Assembly (NCBI RefSeq): GCF_039634785.1
Contig: NZ_JBBIAB010000015.1
Location: 1 to 64,000, forward strand
Direction of reading: 5' to 3'
Length of the DNA: 64,000 nucleotides
From: Tistrella mobilis
GTDB lineage: Bacteria; Pseudomonadota; Alphaproteobacteria; Tistrellales; Tistrellaceae
Part shown: one piece after another, positions 62,611 through 64,000 of the stretch
How the letters are laid out: every line of letters begins with the position of its first letter
Numbering within the stretch: position 1 is the stretch's first letter
The notes under the pieces: model-generated
Told to the model about the DNA's origin: nothing
Databases searched by the model: none
What the model saw: the letters and a program-made list of their open reading frames with translations, nothing else
Position numbers and translations under genes: made by a program

Positions 62611-63312
62611 TCAGGCGGCAATCTCTGCAAGCGCCGCCCGGTCGCAGCGCACCAGATTATGCGACAGCGTGGTCAGCACGCCGCTGCGGCGAAACTCGGA
62701 AATCGTCCGGCTGGTCGTCTCCAGCGTCACCCCCAGGATCGCCCCCAGATCCTCGCGGCTGAACAGCCGCACCGGCTGATCGGGGGCATCCTCGCTCAGC
62801 CATAGCAGCAGCCGGGCCAGGCGCTGGCGGGCATGGCCGGTGGCAAGCTCGGTCAGGAAGTCGTCGGCAACGCTCAACGCCTCGTACCACTTCTCCATCA
62901 GCCGCTGATGCAGCCGGGGCGTTTCGGTCTGCAGGCGGGTCACCACCGAGGTCGGGATCCGGCACAACTCCACCGGCTGCAGGGCCATCGCCGCATGGGG
63001 ATAGGTCGGCCGGACCAGCGCCTCGATCCCGGCCACCCCGCCCGCCCGCACCAGCCGCACGATGCGCTGGCCGCCATCGGGCTGGATATGGACCAGCTTC
63101 ACCAGGCCGGCGCGCACGGTAAACACCGCCTCTGCCGGATCGTCCAGCCCGTAGAGGGCGGTGCCGGCCGGGATGCTGCGTTCCTCGATCGGCAGATGGA
63201 TATGGGCGAAATCCTCCGCCTCCAGATCGGCGAAGAGCGCAAGCCGGCGGATGCCGCAGCTCTGGCACGCGGCAAGCCCCTTCCAGGCGGCGGCAATCCG
63301 GTTTGGCTGCAC
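62611..63312 (-). CDS. Crp/Fnr-family transcriptional regulator
   Basis: A 233-residue protein: N-terminal CQSCGIR, a cyclic-nucleotide-type beta-roll (IPAGTALYGLDDPAEAVFTV), and a C-terminal winged HTH with FSREDLGAILGVTLETTSRT. The N-terminal Cys pair alone does not make an Fnr [4Fe-4S] set. GTG start with AGAGGT 8 nt upstream. It converges on the PHA-like gene. Confidence 0.88.
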   Translation of the reverse strand: MQPNRIAAAWKGLAACQSCGIRRLALFADLEAEDFAHIHLPIEERSIPAGTALYGLDDPAEAVFTVRAGLVKLVHIQPDGGQRIVRLVRAGGVAGIEALVRPTYPHAAMALQPVELCRIPTSVVTRLQTETPRLHQRLMEKWYEALSVADDFLTELATGHARQRLARLLLWLSEDAPDQPVRLFSREDLGAILGVTLETTSRTISEFRRSGVLTTLSHNLVRCDRAALAEIAA

Positions 63313-63364
63313 GGGCGTGACCTCTCGTGAGGGGCGGGACCTCTCGGGATGCGCGGGCCGCCGG

Positions 63365-64000
63365 TCAGTCCCCGGCGGCATCCCCGTCAGCTTCGCCCGG
63401 ATCGCGCGGCGTGAAAAGCCCTGCGCCGCCGGCGGTGAAGCGGGCCACGATCAGGAATTCGACATTGCCGTCCGGGCCCTTGATCGGGCTCTGGGTCACG
63501 CCGGCCACCTCGACCCCGGGCAGGCTTGCGAACCAGCCGGAAATCGTCTCCACCACCTCGGCATGCAGCTCGGGCTCGCGCACGATGCCACCCTTGCCCA
63601 CCCGGCCCTTGCCGACCTCGAATTGCGGCTTGATCAGCGCCACCGCCAGCCCCCCGGGCTTCAGCCGCGAAAGGGCGGCCGGCAGAACCGTGCGCAGGCC
63701 GATGAAGCTTGCATCGCAGACCACCCAGTCGACCGGCTCGGGCACATGCTCTTCGGTCAGATAGCGGGCGTTCAGCTTCTCCATCACCACCACGCGCTCG
63801 TCCTGGCGCAGCTTCCAGGCCAGCTGGCCATGGCCCACATCGACCGCATAAACCCTTGCGGCGCCACGGGTCAGCAGCACGTCGGTAAAGCCGCCGGTCG
63901 ATGCGCCGACATCGATCGCGACCGCAGCCGTCGGGTCCAGGCCGAACTGGTCGATCGCGCCCTGAAGCTTCAGCCCCCCGCGCGACACCCAGGGGTGGTC
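63365..64000 (-). CDS. tlyA: TlyA-family rRNA 2'-O-methyltransferase (5' end beyond window)
   Basis: The visible 211 residues are the FtsJ-like methyltransferase domain: WVSRGGLKLQ, SAM site DVGASTGGFTDVLL, then AVDVGHGQL and PQFEVGKG. TlyA methylates 16S and 23S rRNA cytidines (capreomycin sensitivity) or is annotated hemolysin. The frame is open to 64000, so the N-terminal S4 domain lies outside. Confidence 0.93.
   Translation of the reverse strand, partial: DHPWVSRGGLKLQGAIDQFGLDPTAAVAIDVGASTGGFTDVLLTRGAARVYAVDVGHGQLAWKLRQDERVVVMEKLNARYLTEEHVPEPVDWVVCDASFIGLRTVLPAALSRLKPGGLAVALIKPQFEVGKGRVGKGGIVREPELHAEVVETISGWFASLPGVEVAGVTQSPIKGPDGNVEFLIVARFTAGGAGLFTPRDPGEADGDAAGD

Overview
The window is a high-GC, gene-dense chromosomal stretch from an alphaproteobacterium, most likely of the Rhodospirillales/Tistrella-like branch. 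The evidence is the block murA-hisG-hisD-UPF0262-LMW phosphatase / infA-maf-rng-yacG-tRNA-Phe, an fds-type NAD-dependent formate dehydrogenase operon, a SAM-II riboswitch, and the codon and GC pattern. The genus is only a guess. No CRISPR array, IS transposase, rRNA or complete prophage is visible. Four tRNA genes are present: Asp-GTC, Phe-GAA and two identical Thr-GGT.

Layout, left to right. 153-7171 (minus): a LysR regulator followed by fdsG-fdsB-fdsA-fdhD-fdsD, the molybdenum NAD+ formate dehydrogenase with its maturation factor. 7381-11307 (plus): three separately terminated sulfur/amino-acid units, namely an IPMS-like alpha-acyltransferase, an O-acetylhomoserine sulfhydrylase-like enzyme, and metQ behind a SAM-II riboswitch plus terminator. 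11390-16700: a protein with an Rmf-like tail, tRNA-Asp, a MetRS-like protein that has lost its catalytic signatures, a CheZ-like protein, a decayed locus with HPr-kinase-like, amidohydrolase and PqqD-like pieces, and a SHOCT lipoprotein.

16919-29539 (minus): a conserved alphaproteobacterial housekeeping block. It is interrupted between infA and the LMW phosphatase by about 4.4 kb carrying two XRE regulators, two GcvA-like LysR regulators and one MFS exporter, with near-identical operator-like inverted repeats. 29776-32741: a small basic protein and a large beta-helix (tailspike/pectate-lyase-like) protein lying between the two identical tRNA-Thr genes. 32936-36676: a Cache/PAS sensor histidine kinase and a secreted DUF1176 protein.

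36692-41907 (minus): a polysaccharide/LPS operon (GT9 heptosyltransferase-like, two GT4 enzymes, an AsnB-type amidotransferase). 42072-51381: mostly housekeeping and metabolism (ygfZ, tag, apt, CDF transporter, pdxH, 17-kDa-antigen-like lipoprotein, DnaJ-like, YihY, fabI, aroC, AhpD-like). 51487-53250: a PhzF protein and a HigB/HigA-like toxin-antitoxin pair with a palindromic operator on lower-GC DNA.

53310-60151: an acyl-CoA catabolic cluster (ACAD, SDR, two MaoC-type hydratases, SCP-x-like thiolase on minus; TetR regulator and acyl-CoA ligase on plus) with a 14-bp perfect palindrome between the two arms. 60224-64000: an orphan antitoxin-tail-like mini-ORF behind a hairpin covering its ribosome binding site, a rhodanese, a ferritin-like protein, a PHA-synthase-like hydrolase with a PhaR-like upstream motif, a Crp/Fnr regulator and the 3' part of tlyA.
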